NCBI GenBank assembly: GCA_016713335.1 | Contig: JADJPH010000104.1 | Coordinates: forward strand, 7,458 to 71,457 | DNA length: 64,000 bases | From: Candidatus Fredericiella danica | Lineage (GTDB): Bacteria > Chloroflexota > Anaerolineae > Caldilineales > Caldilineaceae | Direction: 5' to 3' | Shown here: in pieces, positions 49,767 to 60,139 of the stretch | Position numbering within the stretch: the first letter of the stretch is position 1 | Layout: the number at the start of each line of letters is the position of its first letter | Notes under the pieces: generated by a model | Seen by the model: only the letters and a program-made list of their open reading frames with translations | The model's database searches: none | Told to the model about the DNA's origin: nothing | Program-made: the position numbers and the translations under genes

Positions 49767-50744
49767 ATGATTCGCATCTTATATCGCGCCAATAGTGGTG
49801 ATGTGCAGGTAGCGGTTCCGTTTGATCGATTGGCCGACCTTTACGCCGCCGGCGAAGGTATGCTTTGGGTTGACATGCTCGCCCCTTCATTTGCTGAATA
49901 CCATCACGTGCTCAGTGAAGTGTTTCACCTTCATCCACTTGCGATTGACGATGCCATTAGTGACACCCACTTGCCCAAACTGGATGACTATGGGAGCTAT
50001 CTCTATCTCGTGTTCCATACGGTCACGCTGGGCAACGAGCCAATGGATATCGATACGGAAGAAGTCGACGTTTTTCTCGGGCAGACGTACTTGATCACGA
50101 TGCACGATGCACCCCGCCGCTCGATTGATCGAAGTTGGGTCGCCGATCACCATGCCGATCATGGACTGGCACGTGGTCCTGCCATGTTGCTCTATGAACT
50201 GCTGGACAGCCAGATTGACACCTACATGCCGATCATCGATGCTTTTGAGGATCAGCTTGAGCGGCTTGGCGACGACATCTTTACGTCCAAAGAAAAGGAG
50301 CAGGTGCTGCTCAACCGGTTGCTGACCGCAAAAAGCAGTGCGCTCCGGCTGCAACGCATATTGGCGCCGCAGCGAGAACTTCTGGGGCGTCTGGCGTCAG
50401 GTGAATATTCCGTGATTCCGCACGCCACACGAATCTACTTCCGTGATGTTTACGATCACCTGGCACGCATGGCGAACCTTGCGGAAGGCACGCGCGATCT
50501 CGCCGGCAGTACGATTGAGACGCATCTGGCATTGGTCAACAACCGCATGAATGAAGTCATGAAGGTGTTGACGATCATTTCGACGATCTTTATTCCTTTG
50601 AGTTTCGTCGCAGGCGTCTATGGGATGAACTTCGAATTCATGCCGGAACTGACATGGCGGTGGGGGTATTTGTTTGTGTGGTTGGTGTTCTTAGCTATTG
50701 CCGGTGGGATGCTGCTTTTCTTCCGGCGTCGCAAATGGATCTAG
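49767..50744 (+). CDS. corA: CorA-type Mg/Co transporter
   Basis: 325 residues. Long N-terminal cytoplasmic funnel domain, then two C-terminal TM helices with the pore signature YGMNF (in FIPLSFVAGVYGMNFEFMPE) and a basic tail RRRKWI. ATG at 49767 (MIRILYR) is preferred to the TTG at 49734. Length and motif match CorA; Mg is the usual ion, and Co/Ni/Zn variants exist. The NUDIX gene begins 6 bases later. Confidence 0.93.
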   Translation: MIRILYRANSGDVQVAVPFDRLADLYAAGEGMLWVDMLAPSFAEYHHVLSEVFHLHPLAIDDAISDTHLPKLDDYGSYLYLVFHTVTLGNEPMDIDTEEVDVFLGQTYLITMHDAPRRSIDRSWVADHHADHGLARGPAMLLYELLDSQIDTYMPIIDAFEDQLERLGDDIFTSKEKEQVLLNRLLTAKSSALRLQRILAPQRELLGRLASGEYSVIPHATRIYFRDVYDHLARMANLAEGTRDLAGSTIETHLALVNNRMNEVMKVLTIISTIFIPLSFVAGVYGMNFEFMPELTWRWGYLFVWLVFLAIAGGMLLFFRRRKWI

Positions 50745-50749
50745 GCGTG

Positions 50750-51220
50750 ATGGAGATTGACGATAACGTCAAGCGTGACTATCCGCGGCGCCGGCAAGAT
50801 CGTTCAGCCGGTGGCGTTGCCTCACCGGCGCGGCCCCGACGGCGACATCGAGATTGCGCTGATCGCGACGCGGCGCGGAACACGCTGGCAACTACCCAAG
50901 GGCACTTGTGAAGCCGGCGAAACGGCCGAACAGACCGCGATGCGTGAAGTCCTGGAGGAGGTTGGCCTCCGTACAATCGTCGAGGGCTACCTCCGGCCCA
51001 TCGAATACTGGTATTGGGACACCTATCGCAAGGAGATGCCAGAGCTGTGCAGAAGCGCGTCGATTTCTACCTGCTGCGGATTATCGGGGGAGAATTGTGC
51101 AGTGATTCATGCGAGGTGGACAGCGCCGCCTGGTTCCGTCTTGACGACGCGGCGCTTGTGCTCACCTTTCCCGGCGAACAAGCTGTCGTGCACGATGCTG
51201 TCACAAAGTTGATCCACTAG
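50750..51220 (+). CDS. NUDIX hydrolase (two frameshifts)
   Basis: About 156 residues. Nudix box from GTCEAGETAEQTAMREVLEE to VGL. ATG at 50750 starts MEIDDNVKRDYPRRRQDRSA; removing one C near 50823 continues as GGVAYRRGPDGDIEIALIAT, and adding one G at 51032-51033 turns YRKEMPE into YRKGDARAVQKRVDFYLLRI, ending KLIH. Both repairs restore typical Ap4A/8-oxo-dGTPase-like NUDIX sequence. The exact nucleotide substrate cannot be told. Confidence 0.85.
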
Positions 51221-51222
51221 CC

Positions 51223-52446
51223 CTATGCCCTCGCTGGCGCTGGTTCCAACACAGATCGTGGCTCAGCGTTGAACTGCCCGGCATCGGCGCCATATCCAGT
51301 CAACTCAACGTAGCCTTTTCCGGTGACCGGTTCGCCTTGCCACGTTCCGCTGATCTTCACCGCACCCTCCCAATAGATAAAACTGACATCCATTTCCTGA
51401 TCGGGGATCAACGGCGTGACGGTCAAATCAATTGACCTCTCGGGCACTGTCACCCGCCAGCCGGCCGGATAGGCGAAGCCTGTCGTTGGGCTGGTCCACT
51501 CTCCGATCGGGACGATGGCAAAGTCATTCAGGGTCACCTCGTGCTGGCTGCCGTCCGGTTCCACCAGGGTGCCCTGGACGGCGGGGGAAGTTGTTCCTGG
51601 TTTTGTGCGAATTATAGAGCATCGCTGCGGCGCCATTCTCCAATTGCATACTGAACCAGTCCCAGCCAAGTGCGTCCTGGCCAAGGGCGCTGGTGCCGTA
51701 CTCATGGTCCATCCAACTCACGCCCGTGACTGCAATGGGCATGCCGGCAGTGGTGATGACGCCCGTGGTATCGAGGCCGATCAGCGAATAATAGTAGCTT
51801 GCATTTCCCGACTCTGGGCCTTTCTGGTGAACGCCATCCTGACCGTGTTTCACGGCGGGGCGCGTTTCGCGCAGGGTAAGATCAACCGCAACTGGTCCAG
51901 CTTCGCCGTTCGCCTGTGCGTATAGCGTATAGACTCCTGGCTCAACTTCTCTGGCAACCCAATCCTCCAGCCAGACGCTGAACCCAGGCTGGCCTTCCGC
52001 GCCGGCAAGGTCGGCAGCGCCGCGGCTGTAGCGCTCGAAGCTTTCATGCTGCTGCCGGGCGCCATCTGTCAAGGCGAAGTGCGCCATATAGATTTGGTCG
52101 GCAGCCAGGGTCGAAGCACGTGGTTGCATGTCTGGCGCCAATGCCGTGCGGAAAAAGGTCAATTGGTATCCGTAATCGATGCCCGCCGCATCCACCAGAT
52201 TGCCCGTGTAGTACCACCACTCGGTGCGATAGTCAGGGTGTGGACCGTGGTCGCGCGGAAAGAAAACGCAACCGGTTCTGTCACCCGCGCATATTCATCC
52301 GCATCGGGCGCGCTGAGCGCTTGGACCACGTTGGCCGTTACGGTGTTCGCCGAAGATTGCCCCGTACAAGCTGCCAGCGCCATAGCAATGGTTGCCAAGA
52401 CCAGGAACGCCCACCTGCGCGGTGTGCGCGGATCAAACCTTTGCAT
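51223..52446 (-). CDS. AttH/CrtC-like lipocalin-domain lipoprotein (two frameshifts)
   Basis: Exported lipoprotein: MQRFDPRTPRRWAFLVLATI then lipobox MALAAC. After restoring a base near 52257 it reads PRDHGPHPDYRTEWWYYTGN, the hallmark of the AttH / carotenoid 1,2-hydratase-like family, then GYQLTFFRTALAP, SWMDHEYGTSALGQDALGWD and WFSMQLENGAAAMLY. A second missing base near 51605 rejoins GTTSPAVQGTLVEPDGSQHE, ending at 51223. Two lipocalin-like barrels, likely binding a lipid; neither carotenoid hydration nor any substrate is shown. Start could also be ATG 52458. Convergent with the NUDIX gene. Confidence 0.85.
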
Positions 52447-52645
52447 CAGAATCCTCATCACTTACGACTTAATCCAACCTCATGTAGAGTAGGAGCAACT
52501 GTGAATCACTTCACAATATGCGGTCAAAGTGGCATGTGATCTGTCAGCCTGTTTCCTGTTTAGCGGCAACAAGTGAGCATTTTCGAATTGATTCGCACGA
52601 TTTATCCATGCTCGTCACACGACCCACGGGGCGGAGAGAGAACAA

Positions 52646-53272
52646 ATGCTTGATTTTGAGGTGCTGGCCGAGGATATCAGCAAACTTGGCGAACTCACGG
52701 AGAACCTGACGGTAACCGATTTGAGGGAGTTCACCAATGAGATGGTTGACATGATGTTGGCGCATCTCCGAGGCGTCACCGACACGGACGTTGTGTTTGT
52801 CCCAGCCGACCCAGCCGCCGATGATCCGTATGCTGCCGCCAAGGAAGACGCCTATCAGGCTTGGACGCTTGGCCATGTCATCGTGCATGCAACGGCATCC
52901 GCAGAGGAGTCAGCGTTTTTGGCCGCGGAATTGGCGCGCGGGGTTGTATATCATGGCCGATCACGGTATGAAACAGCATGGCAGACGATCACAACGGTCG
53001 AACAATGTCGCAGGCGCTTGGAAGAGAGCCGGCGTATGCGCCTGATGAGTCTTGAGTTGTGGCCTGACGAACCGCATCTTGAGAATTGTTATACGCCCTG
53101 GGCCGCAGTGGGACCGATCAATGCTGTCGGGCGGTTTGTGCTGGGGCTGCGCCATGATTACGATCATCTGGGTCAGATCGAAGATTGCGTGCGGCAGGCG
53201 AAGATCGCGCGGGATTCCGGTGCTGGACTGACGCGAAAGCGGGCGGGCGATTTTCCACTACGGATTTTGTAG
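52646..53272 (+). CDS. DinB-like four-helix protein
   Basis: 208 residues, soluble and helical, with GGAGAGAG before the ATG. TLGHVIVHATASAEESAFLA (~residue 75) and LRHDYDHLGQIEDCVR (~residue 175) place His residues like the metal triad of the DinB/YfiT fold; HDYDHLGQI is especially typical. Members include thiol-dependent transferases (bacillithiol, mycothiol) and many of unknown role. Substrate unknown. Monocistronic. Confidence 0.7.
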   Translation: MLDFEVLAEDISKLGELTENLTVTDLREFTNEMVDMMLAHLRGVTDTDVVFVPADPAADDPYAAAKEDAYQAWTLGHVIVHATASAEESAFLAAELARGVVYHGRSRYETAWQTITTVEQCRRRLEESRRMRLMSLELWPDEPHLENCYTPWAAVGPINAVGRFVLGLRHDYDHLGQIEDCVRQAKIARDSGAGLTRKRAGDFPLRIL

Positions 53273-53331
53273 TGAGGTGCTCGCCAGGTGTAAAATTGAA
53301 ACATCTCAATCTTTAACCTGGAGGAAAACCA

Positions 53332-53781
53332 ATGGTTACTCGTAAATTAGTGGTCTTGCTGGCAGGGGTCATGTTGTTGGCAGGCTGTAGCGCGCCGGTA
53401 CCGCCTGCCCAAACGGCGCCCGCCCAGGCTGCGGCGGCCAGCCAGGCGCAAACGGTCGATGTGGCATCCCTGGGGCGCGATGTTGACAGTCAAACTGCCG
53501 CAGCGCTACGGGAGCAGCCCAATGTCGTGATTTTGGACGTGCGCGAGCAGGATGAGTGGGACGCGGGTCATATCCCAGGCGCTGTGCATATCCCAATGGG
53601 TGAGGTGCCGGCGCGCATCGCAGAGATCCCGACTGATAAAACCGTGATCGTGCAGTGTCGCAGTGGCAATCGTAGCAGCCAGATAACGGATTTTCTGCGC
53701 GGCAAAGGCATGAATAACGTGCACAACCTGGCAGGCGGGCTCAATGCCTGGTCGGCAGCCGGGTTGCCCGTGGAGCAATAA
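53332..53781 (+). CDS. Rhodanese-domain lipoprotein
   Basis: 149 residues. Lipobox MLLAGC, Ala/Gln linker, then a single rhodanese domain (VVILDVREQDEWDAGHIPGA, active-site loop VQCRSGNRSSQ with Cys, LAGGLNAWSAAGLPVEQ). Sulfurtransferase-type fold on the outer face of the membrane. GGAGG upstream of the ATG. Converges with the next gene across a strong hairpin. Confidence 0.92.
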   Translation: MVTRKLVVLLAGVMLLAGCSAPVPPAQTAPAQAAAASQAQTVDVASLGRDVDSQTAAALREQPNVVILDVREQDEWDAGHIPGAVHIPMGEVPARIAEIPTDKTVIVQCRSGNRSSQITDFLRGKGMNNVHNLAGGLNAWSAAGLPVEQ

Positions 53782-53793
53782 GGTTTTGGATGG

Positions 53794-53833
53794 GGCGTGC
53801 GCACGGATTTAAAGATCTGTGCGCACGACGCCT
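53794..53833. terminator. Bidirectional terminator
   Basis: GGCGTGCGCACGGAT / ATCTGTGCGCACGACGCC, long stem with a 6-nt loop between convergent genes, overlapping the last codons of the minus-strand one. Confidence 0.75.
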
Positions 53834-54867
53834 GGAATTTCCATAATCAGGTCGGGACCATAGGCCGTACTTGGGGTTTGAAAGCCTATCTTGACCTGGC
53901 CCGCAAGCACATTCCGCGTGATCCGCAGGGCCGTGAGCATGGTAAGGGTGTACCCTTCTTGGGTGATCAATCGACTCTCTGCCGCATTGCCCTCGTCATC
54001 TTCCACTTGTCCCCAGAGGTAACTTTTCCCTGCCGCCCTTTCTTCCGGGGTGGGTCCCGGTTGACCACTCCGCACCCATGCTTTCAGCCCGGTCTTGACG
54101 CCGGGCGCCTGCAGCATCCAGCCCACATAACGACCGGCGCGCATCCCTTGAATCATGACGGGTGAGAACGCCATATAGACCTCGATGTCTGGGATCCCGG
54201 TGCTGTAGTAGGCGGTGGACACATCGCCCCAGGGGATTGTGACGGTTGGGCGCACCCCGCGCCCGAAATCAACGTCGCGGGTCTTCCACGCCATCGGTAC
54301 GGGCGTCAACTTTCCCTGTTTCCGCACCAACCCCCCTTCGCCGCGGCCAATCGTCTCCAGCATCGTGATGGCCGTACCCCGGCTGATGCGGCTGAGCGAA
54401 CGAATGGCCAGGCTGAGGCGCGTGGCACTGGGCAGCCGTCGTTTCAGATGGGCGGCCAGATTATCGGATGGAACGACATCAAAACCGGCGCCGGGCAACA
54501 GCATGACACCGGCGCGCCTGGCTTCTTCGTTCCGTTGCGCCAGCGCCTCAAATACGGAAATCTCGCCGGTGATGTCGAGGTAATGAACCCGGTTGCGGAG
54601 GCAAGCGTCCACCATGGGCTTTGCGGTATAGGCGTAAGGACCCGCGGCATGGAGGACAACCGGGACATCCTTGAGCAGTTGATCCAGTGCATTGGGATCA
54701 TCCAGTGCGGCGATGCGGCTCTCGAGTTTCAGTTGTTGTGCAAGAGTCTCGATCTGCGCAGGGTTGCGTCCCGCCAGAATAGGGTGTAGACCCTGATCAA
54801 CGGCGGCGTGGGCAATTAGTGAACCGGTGTAGCCATTGGCTCCATAGAGCAGAAATTCTTTCATCAT
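53809..54867 (-). CDS. Saccharopine dehydrogenase-like NAD(P)-binding protein
   Basis: 352 residues. N-terminal Rossmann LLYGANGYTGSLIAHAA, then VVLHAAGPYAYTAKPMVDAC and VHYLDITGEISVFEAL, the pattern of trans-acting enoyl reductase/saccharopine dehydrogenase-like membrane-associated proteins. The C-terminal ~150 residues are less conserved. Start at 54867 or the adjacent Met at 54864. Divergent from yceI, sharing a 135-base region with an operator-like palindrome. Substrate unknown. Confidence 0.85.
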   Translation of the reverse strand: MMKEFLLYGANGYTGSLIAHAAVDQGLHPILAGRNPAQIETLAQQLKLESRIAALDDPNALDQLLKDVPVVLHAAGPYAYTAKPMVDACLRNRVHYLDITGEISVFEALAQRNEEARRAGVMLLPGAGFDVVPSDNLAAHLKRRLPSATRLSLAIRSLSRISRGTAITMLETIGRGEGGLVRKQGKLTPVPMAWKTRDVDFGRGVRPTVTIPWGDVSTAYYSTGIPDIEVYMAFSPVMIQGMRAGRYVGWMLQAPGVKTGLKAWVRSGQPGPTPEERAAGKSYLWGQVEDDEGNAAESRLITQEGYTLTMLTALRITRNVLAGQVKIGFQTPSTAYGPDLIMEIPGVVRTDL

Positions 54868-54914
54868 TCACTTCATCCAATTTGACAGACCCGCTTCTGA
54901 ACAGTAAGATACTC

Positions 54915-54935
54915 GACATTAAATCGTTTGATGTT
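54915..54935. promoter_or_regulatory. Imperfect 21-bp palindrome, MarR-type operator candidate
   Basis: GACATTAAA and TTTGATGTT separated by TCG; 7 of 9 positions symmetric. AT-rich palindromes of this size in front of YceI genes are often MarR-family sites, but no regulator gene is adjacent. Confidence 0.4.
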
Positions 54936-55002
54936 AAAGTATTTTTGTAGCATACGCACAGCGTTGAGAACATAACCGAACTTACAGGGAGAACAATATA
55001 CC

Positions 55003-55546
55003 ATGGCATTCCAAATCGACAATACGCATTCACAGGTTCAATTCAGCGTTCGCCACATGATGATCTCAAAGGCGAAGGGCGTGTTTGATAAGTGGAGCGG
55101 CTCCGTGAACCCTCGATCCTGCGGATCCGAGCAAGACAACCGTCGACATCACGATTGATGCAAGCAGCATCAACACCAAGGATGGGCAGCGCGACGGCCA
55201 TCTGAAGTCACCGGACTTCTTCGACGTGGAGAAGTATCCGAACGTCACGTTTAAGAGCGACAAGGTCGAGGTGACCGGCGCTGATTCCGCCAAACTCTAT
55301 GGCGACTTGACCATCAAGGACGTCAGCAAACCGGTTGTACTGGATGTTCATTTTGAAGGCAGTGCGAAGAGCCCGTGGGGCACGACCAATTACGGGTTCA
55401 GCGGCACCACGAAGATCAACCGCGAAGATTGGGGCCTGAACTGGAATGCGGCGCTGGAAACCGGTGGTTGGCTCGTCGGCAAGGAAGTTCAGATCGACAT
55501 TGAACTGGAGTTGGTGCAAGTTGCCGAGCAGCCGGCTCAGGCATAG
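55003..55546 (+). CDS. YceI family protein (frameshifted)
   Basis: About 181 residues. YceI lipocalin-like barrel that binds isoprenoid-type lipids: MAFQIDNTHSQVQFSVRHMM, then after removing one C from the run at 55110-55112 SVNLDPADPSKTTVDITIDA, DGQRDGHLKSPDFFDVEKYP, TKINREDWGLNWN. No signal peptide, so cytoplasmic in contrast to E. coli YceI. Followed by a strong terminator. Confidence 0.93.
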
Positions 55547-55571
55547 GCGCTGACCAAACAATAGGCAATCG

Positions 55572-55614
55572 AAGAAGGCCGGTCCCAAGCAGTTAGGGAC
55601 CGGCCTTCTTTTTT
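55572..55614 (+). terminator. Rho-independent terminator of yceI
   Basis: AAGAAGGCCGGTCCC / GGGACCGGCCTTCTT 15-bp perfect stem, 9-nt loop, then T6. It lies just beyond the convergent end of galE. Confidence 0.95.
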
Positions 55615-55620
55615 GCCTGG

Positions 55621-56598
<978 letters not shown>

Positions 56599-56720
56599 GC
56601 CAATGTTCTCCGTTTTGTAAAGTGATTTCCTTTTGGTTGCACCTAGTGTAAACGAAGGATCGAAAAAAGCGCTTTTACAATTTGCTTGCAGTTTCTACCG
56701 GAATAAGCGCGGTACCTGTG

Positions 56721-56759
56721 CGACACTTCCGGCAAGTGCCGCATTTGCCGGAAGTGTCG
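56721..56759 (-). terminator. Stem-loop between cupin gene and galE
   Basis: CGACACTTCCGGCAA / TTGCCGGAAGTGTCG 15-bp perfect stem, 9-nt loop, 25 bases after the cupin stop. Confidence 0.75.
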
Positions 56760-56783
56760 ATGGCGAGAAATGAAGAAATGTCG

Positions 56784-57980
56784 TTATTGCGGCGCGTCCG
56801 GGTGCGGGCCAAAGTGCTTGAGCATGACGATCGGGTCGGTTGTGCTTGGGTTGTGGATGGTGACGCCATCGACCGCGGCCTTGGCCGAGACGAAGAATTC
56901 GTCGGAAGTAAGCTGGCCAAAGCGGATGCGGCTGGGCGTTTCGACGGGCCACTTGCTTACGGTGCCGTGTCCCTGCACCATGATGAAGCCATAGGCGCCG
57001 GCATCGTGAATCTTCACCGTACGTCCCGGCAACACCCAGAGTTCCTTGGCGGCGAAGTAGGGGTTGCCGTAGGTGATCCATTTCTCCAGATAGCCTTCGG
57101 CTTCCATTTCCCCGACCGGGCGCACCGGCACGGGTGGGCGGAAGTAGTGGGCCTTGAAAGACGGATCGACGTTGGTTTCCCAATCCAGCAGACCGACGAT
57201 AAAGTCAAGGTCTTCCCGCTTATCCTCGGGCACGTTCTTGACGAGGAATTCCCAGGCAATCGGCACCTCGCTGACCAGTGACTGGAACATTGCAAAGACG
57301 TCGCTTGCCCACTGGGGTTCGTACGTGCAAAGGCTACCGGGTGCATGGAGTACGCCAGGCGGCACATACCAGCCGGTGCCCAGTTCGAGGCGGTAGGCTT
57401 TGGAGATGTCGGTGATGTGGTTGTCGCCCTGGTTCCAAATCTCCAGGCAATGGCGGGCATCGGCTTTGGTCGTGCCCGGTTCCAGACCGAAGAAGGTGTA
57501 CGGGAATTCAGCCCCGTAATTGTTCATATGGGGTGAAAAATAGTATGCCTCGGGTTTGGGTTCCTGGCCGACCATTTTTGCATGCTTTTCGTCGTGATGC
57601 AGGTGATGCGGCAGGGGGGCCCTGTTGTCAAAGAATTTGGAATAAATGGGCCACTTCCCATATTTCTCCCACATGCCGGCGCCTAATAGATCGGCGCCCA
57701 GTTCAGCGACGGCATCGAGCAGCAGAAACTTGTTGACCTTGCCGCCATCTTCAAAGACTACGTAGCTGAGACCTTCATCTGGGGTAGTTAGTGGGCCATT
57801 GTCGGCCTTGGTGGTTGAAGAGAGCCAGCGTTCATCAATGCCGCCGCGATTGGCGCCGAAGGCATAATAGTCGTCATGATGGAGCTTAATGCGCTTCCCA
57901 GGGATGCAGAATGAGCGGGGCACCCATGCCGGGGCCAACCGCAGGATGCCATCACCGTGCTCCAGTGCTTTCCGAATCAT
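56784..57980 (-). CDS. Cupin-type sugar isomerase-like protein
   Basis: 398 residues, intact. Two cupin-like halves; the first has a dense metal-site candidate LPHHLHHDEKHAKM (~residues 125-138), then GLEPGTTKADARHCLEIWNQ, TGWYVPPGVLHAPGSLCTYE (~residue 230) and a second barrel with KELWVLPGRTVKIHDAGAYG. The overall shape is close to mannose-6-phosphate isomerase-like cupins. The position between a ribose-type sugar importer and galE supports a role in sugar isomerisation (inference). A CTAAAGGAG ribosome site precedes the ATG. Confidence 0.75.
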   Translation of the reverse strand: MIRKALEHGDGILRLAPAWVPRSFCIPGKRIKLHHDDYYAFGANRGGIDERWLSSTTKADNGPLTTPDEGLSYVVFEDGGKVNKFLLLDAVAELGADLLGAGMWEKYGKWPIYSKFFDNRAPLPHHLHHDEKHAKMVGQEPKPEAYYFSPHMNNYGAEFPYTFFGLEPGTTKADARHCLEIWNQGDNHITDISKAYRLELGTGWYVPPGVLHAPGSLCTYEPQWASDVFAMFQSLVSEVPIAWEFLVKNVPEDKREDLDFIVGLLDWETNVDPSFKAHYFRPPVPVRPVGEMEAEGYLEKWITYGNPYFAAKELWVLPGRTVKIHDAGAYGFIMVQGHGTVSKWPVETPSRIRFGQLTSDEFFVSAKAAVDGVTIHNPSTTDPIVMLKHFGPHPDAPQ

Positions 57981-58014
57981 ACTGTATCGTCTCCTTTAGG
58001 TTCATGGAACACAA

Positions 58015-58064
58015 ATGGCGCAGACTTCGCAGAACGTGATGTTCCTCTGCGGAATCTGCGCCAT
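58015..58064 (-). terminator. Stem-loop between rbsB and cupin gene
   Basis: ATGGCGCAGACTTCGCAGA and TCTGCGGAATCTGCGCCAT, 19-bp stem with two mismatches and a 12-nt loop. The TCTGCGGAATCTGCGCCATC word is also a common environmental intergenic repeat. Confidence 0.6.
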
Positions 58065-58132
58065 CTGCGATTTCGATCGCTGCAATGATGAGGCGCCGGA
58101 CCTCTACCAGGGATTCAGCGCCACTATGTAAG

Positions 58133-60015
58133 CTACTGCTGAACTTCGCCGATGCGCTCGGCTTCGGTGATGTTGTCCTGCGTGATCAACTTCGGCGACA
58201 GCAGGTTGATCTCCTTCTCCGGTTGCGCACCGTTGAGGAGGAAGTCGACCATCGTGTTCAGTGCGGTGCGGGATTGGCCGCCCGGGAACTGTTCAACGGA
58301 GCCGTAGAGCGCGCCACTTTGGACCGCCTGGATTGCTTCCGGCAGGGCATCGAAGCCGATGATCGGCGCGGTCAGCCCGGCGGCCTTGGCAGCCTCGACG
58401 GCGCCGAGGGCCATGTCGTCATTGGCGGCGACGATGGCATCCGGGTTCGGGTTGCTGCCCAGGCAGTTTTCGGTGACGGTGAGGCCGTCGGCGCGGTTGA
58501 AGTTGCCGGTCTGCTGGCAGACGACTTCGACATTGCCGGCGGCGTCGATGATGTTGTGGAGACCCTTAGAGCGGTCGATGGCGGGCGACGCACCGGGGGT
58601 GCCGAGGAGTTCGATGATCTTGGCGCCATCGGGGAACATGGTGACGATGGCGTTGCCCTGCTGTTCGCCACCGATGACGTTGTCGGCGCCGACGGGCCGA
58701 GAAGGCCGTTGACGCCCTGGACGCTGCGGTCGATGGTGATGACTGGAATGCCGGCGTCCACGACCTGCTGGAGGACGGGGGCCAGGGCATCGGCCGTGCG
58801 GGGGCTGACGATCAGACCGTCATAACCCTTGGTGATGACGGCTTCCATGTCGGCGACCTGCTTTTCGGTCTTGTCCTGACCGTCCAGCGTCACGATTTCG
58901 ATGTTGCCCAGTTTGGCGGCTTCGTCGCGGACCTGTTTCTCCATGTGGACGAAGAACGGGAAGCTCATACCCGGCACGGAGAAGGCAATGGTCAGCTTCT
59001 CGGCTGGGGCTGGGGCTGCTGCCGCTTCCATCCCAGGAACTTCGCCGATGCGTTCGGCTTCGCCGATGTTGTCCTTGGTGATCAACTTCGGCGACAGCAG
59101 GTTGATTTCCTTCTCGGGCTTGGTCCCGCCGTCCAGGAAGGCCATCATCGTGTTCAGTGCGGTGCGGGATTGGCCGCCCGGGAACTGTTCGACGGAGCCG
59201 TAGAGGGAACCCTCGTTTACGGCCTGAATGGCCTCCGGCAGGGCATCGAAGCCGATGATCGGTGCGGTCAGCCCGGCGGCCTTGGCAGCCTCGACGGCGC
59301 CGAGGGCCATGTCGTCATTGGCGGCGACGATGGCATCCGGGTTCGGGTTGCTGCCCAGGCAGTTTTCGGTGACGGTGAGGCCGTCGGCGCGGTTGAAGTT
59401 GCCGGTCTGCTGGCAGACGACTTCGACATTGCCGGCGGCGTCGATGATGTTGTGGAGACCCTTGGAGCGGTCGATGGCGGGCGACGCACCGGGGGTGCCG
59501 AGGAGTTCGATGATCTTGGCGCCATCGGGGAACATGGTGACGATGGCATTACCCTGCTGTTCGCCACCGATGACGTTGTCCGCGCCGACGTGGCCGAGAA
59601 GGCCGTTGACGCCATCCACGCTGCGGTCGATGGTGACGACCGGGATGCCGGCGTCCACGACCTGCTGGAGGACAGGGGCCAGGGCATCGGCCGTGCGGGG
59701 GCTGACGATGACGCCGTCATAACCCTTGGTGATGGCGGCTTCCATGTCGGCGACCTGCTTTTCGGTCTTGTCCTGACCGTCCAGCGTCACGATCTCAACG
59801 TTGCCCAGTTTGGCGGCTTCGTCGCGAACCTGTTTCTCCATGTGCACGAAGAAGGGGAAGTTCATCCCCGGCACCGAAAAGGCGATGGTGTACTTCTGGC
59901 CACCTTCGGCGGCTGGCGCCGCGCCTTGGTCACCGGCTGGCGCGGGCGCACAAGCGCCGCACACCATGGCCAGGATGACCAGGAGGCTGAAAATTGCGAG
60001 TAGGCTCTTACGCAT
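58133..60015 (-). CDS. Ribose-type sugar-binding lipoprotein with two tandem binding domains (frameshifted)
   Basis: AGGAGAT before the ATG at 60015; signal peptide ends VCGAC. Two complete Peripla_BP_4 (RbsB-like) domains of ~299 residues follow each other in one frame, joined by GMEAAAAPAPAEK, a copy of the linker that follows the lipobox. Each has TIAFSVPGM-(N/S)FPFFVHMEK, DGQDKTEKQVADME, SPRTADALAPVLQQVVDAGI, TIDRSV, AANDDMALGAVEAAKAAG and SLYGSVEQFPGGQSRTALNT (or GALYG). At DNA level the copies repeat every 896-897 bp. One base is missing at 58694-58695 in the second domain; with it the frame runs to 58133 (~628 residues). Exported binding protein for rbsA/rbsC. Confidence 0.88.
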
Positions 60016-60062
60016 AGCTGACATCTCCTCTAGAACTAAACGGTTGACTGTGGGAGCAAATG

Positions 60063-60125
60063 AACGTATTCGTGTTGCGTATTCCGTATTGCGTATTTCG
60101 TACCATGGCTGACTACGCAATGCGA
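60063..60125. repeat. CGTATTGCGTATTTCG-type repeat
   Basis: CGTATTCGTGTTGCGTATTC, CGTATTGCGTATTTCG and CTACGCAATGCGAGATG words between rbsC and rbsB; the same family as at 22661 and 33388. Confidence 0.7.
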
Positions 60126-60139
60126 GATGTAAACAAAGG

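Noticed and set aside
58372..60120. 582-codon frame as the true sugar-binding gene
   Set aside because: Its last ~100 codons are out-of-frame Ser/Pro/Ala-rich nonsense and its first 35 codons read through a repeat. The repaired 60015-58133 extent restores both domains.
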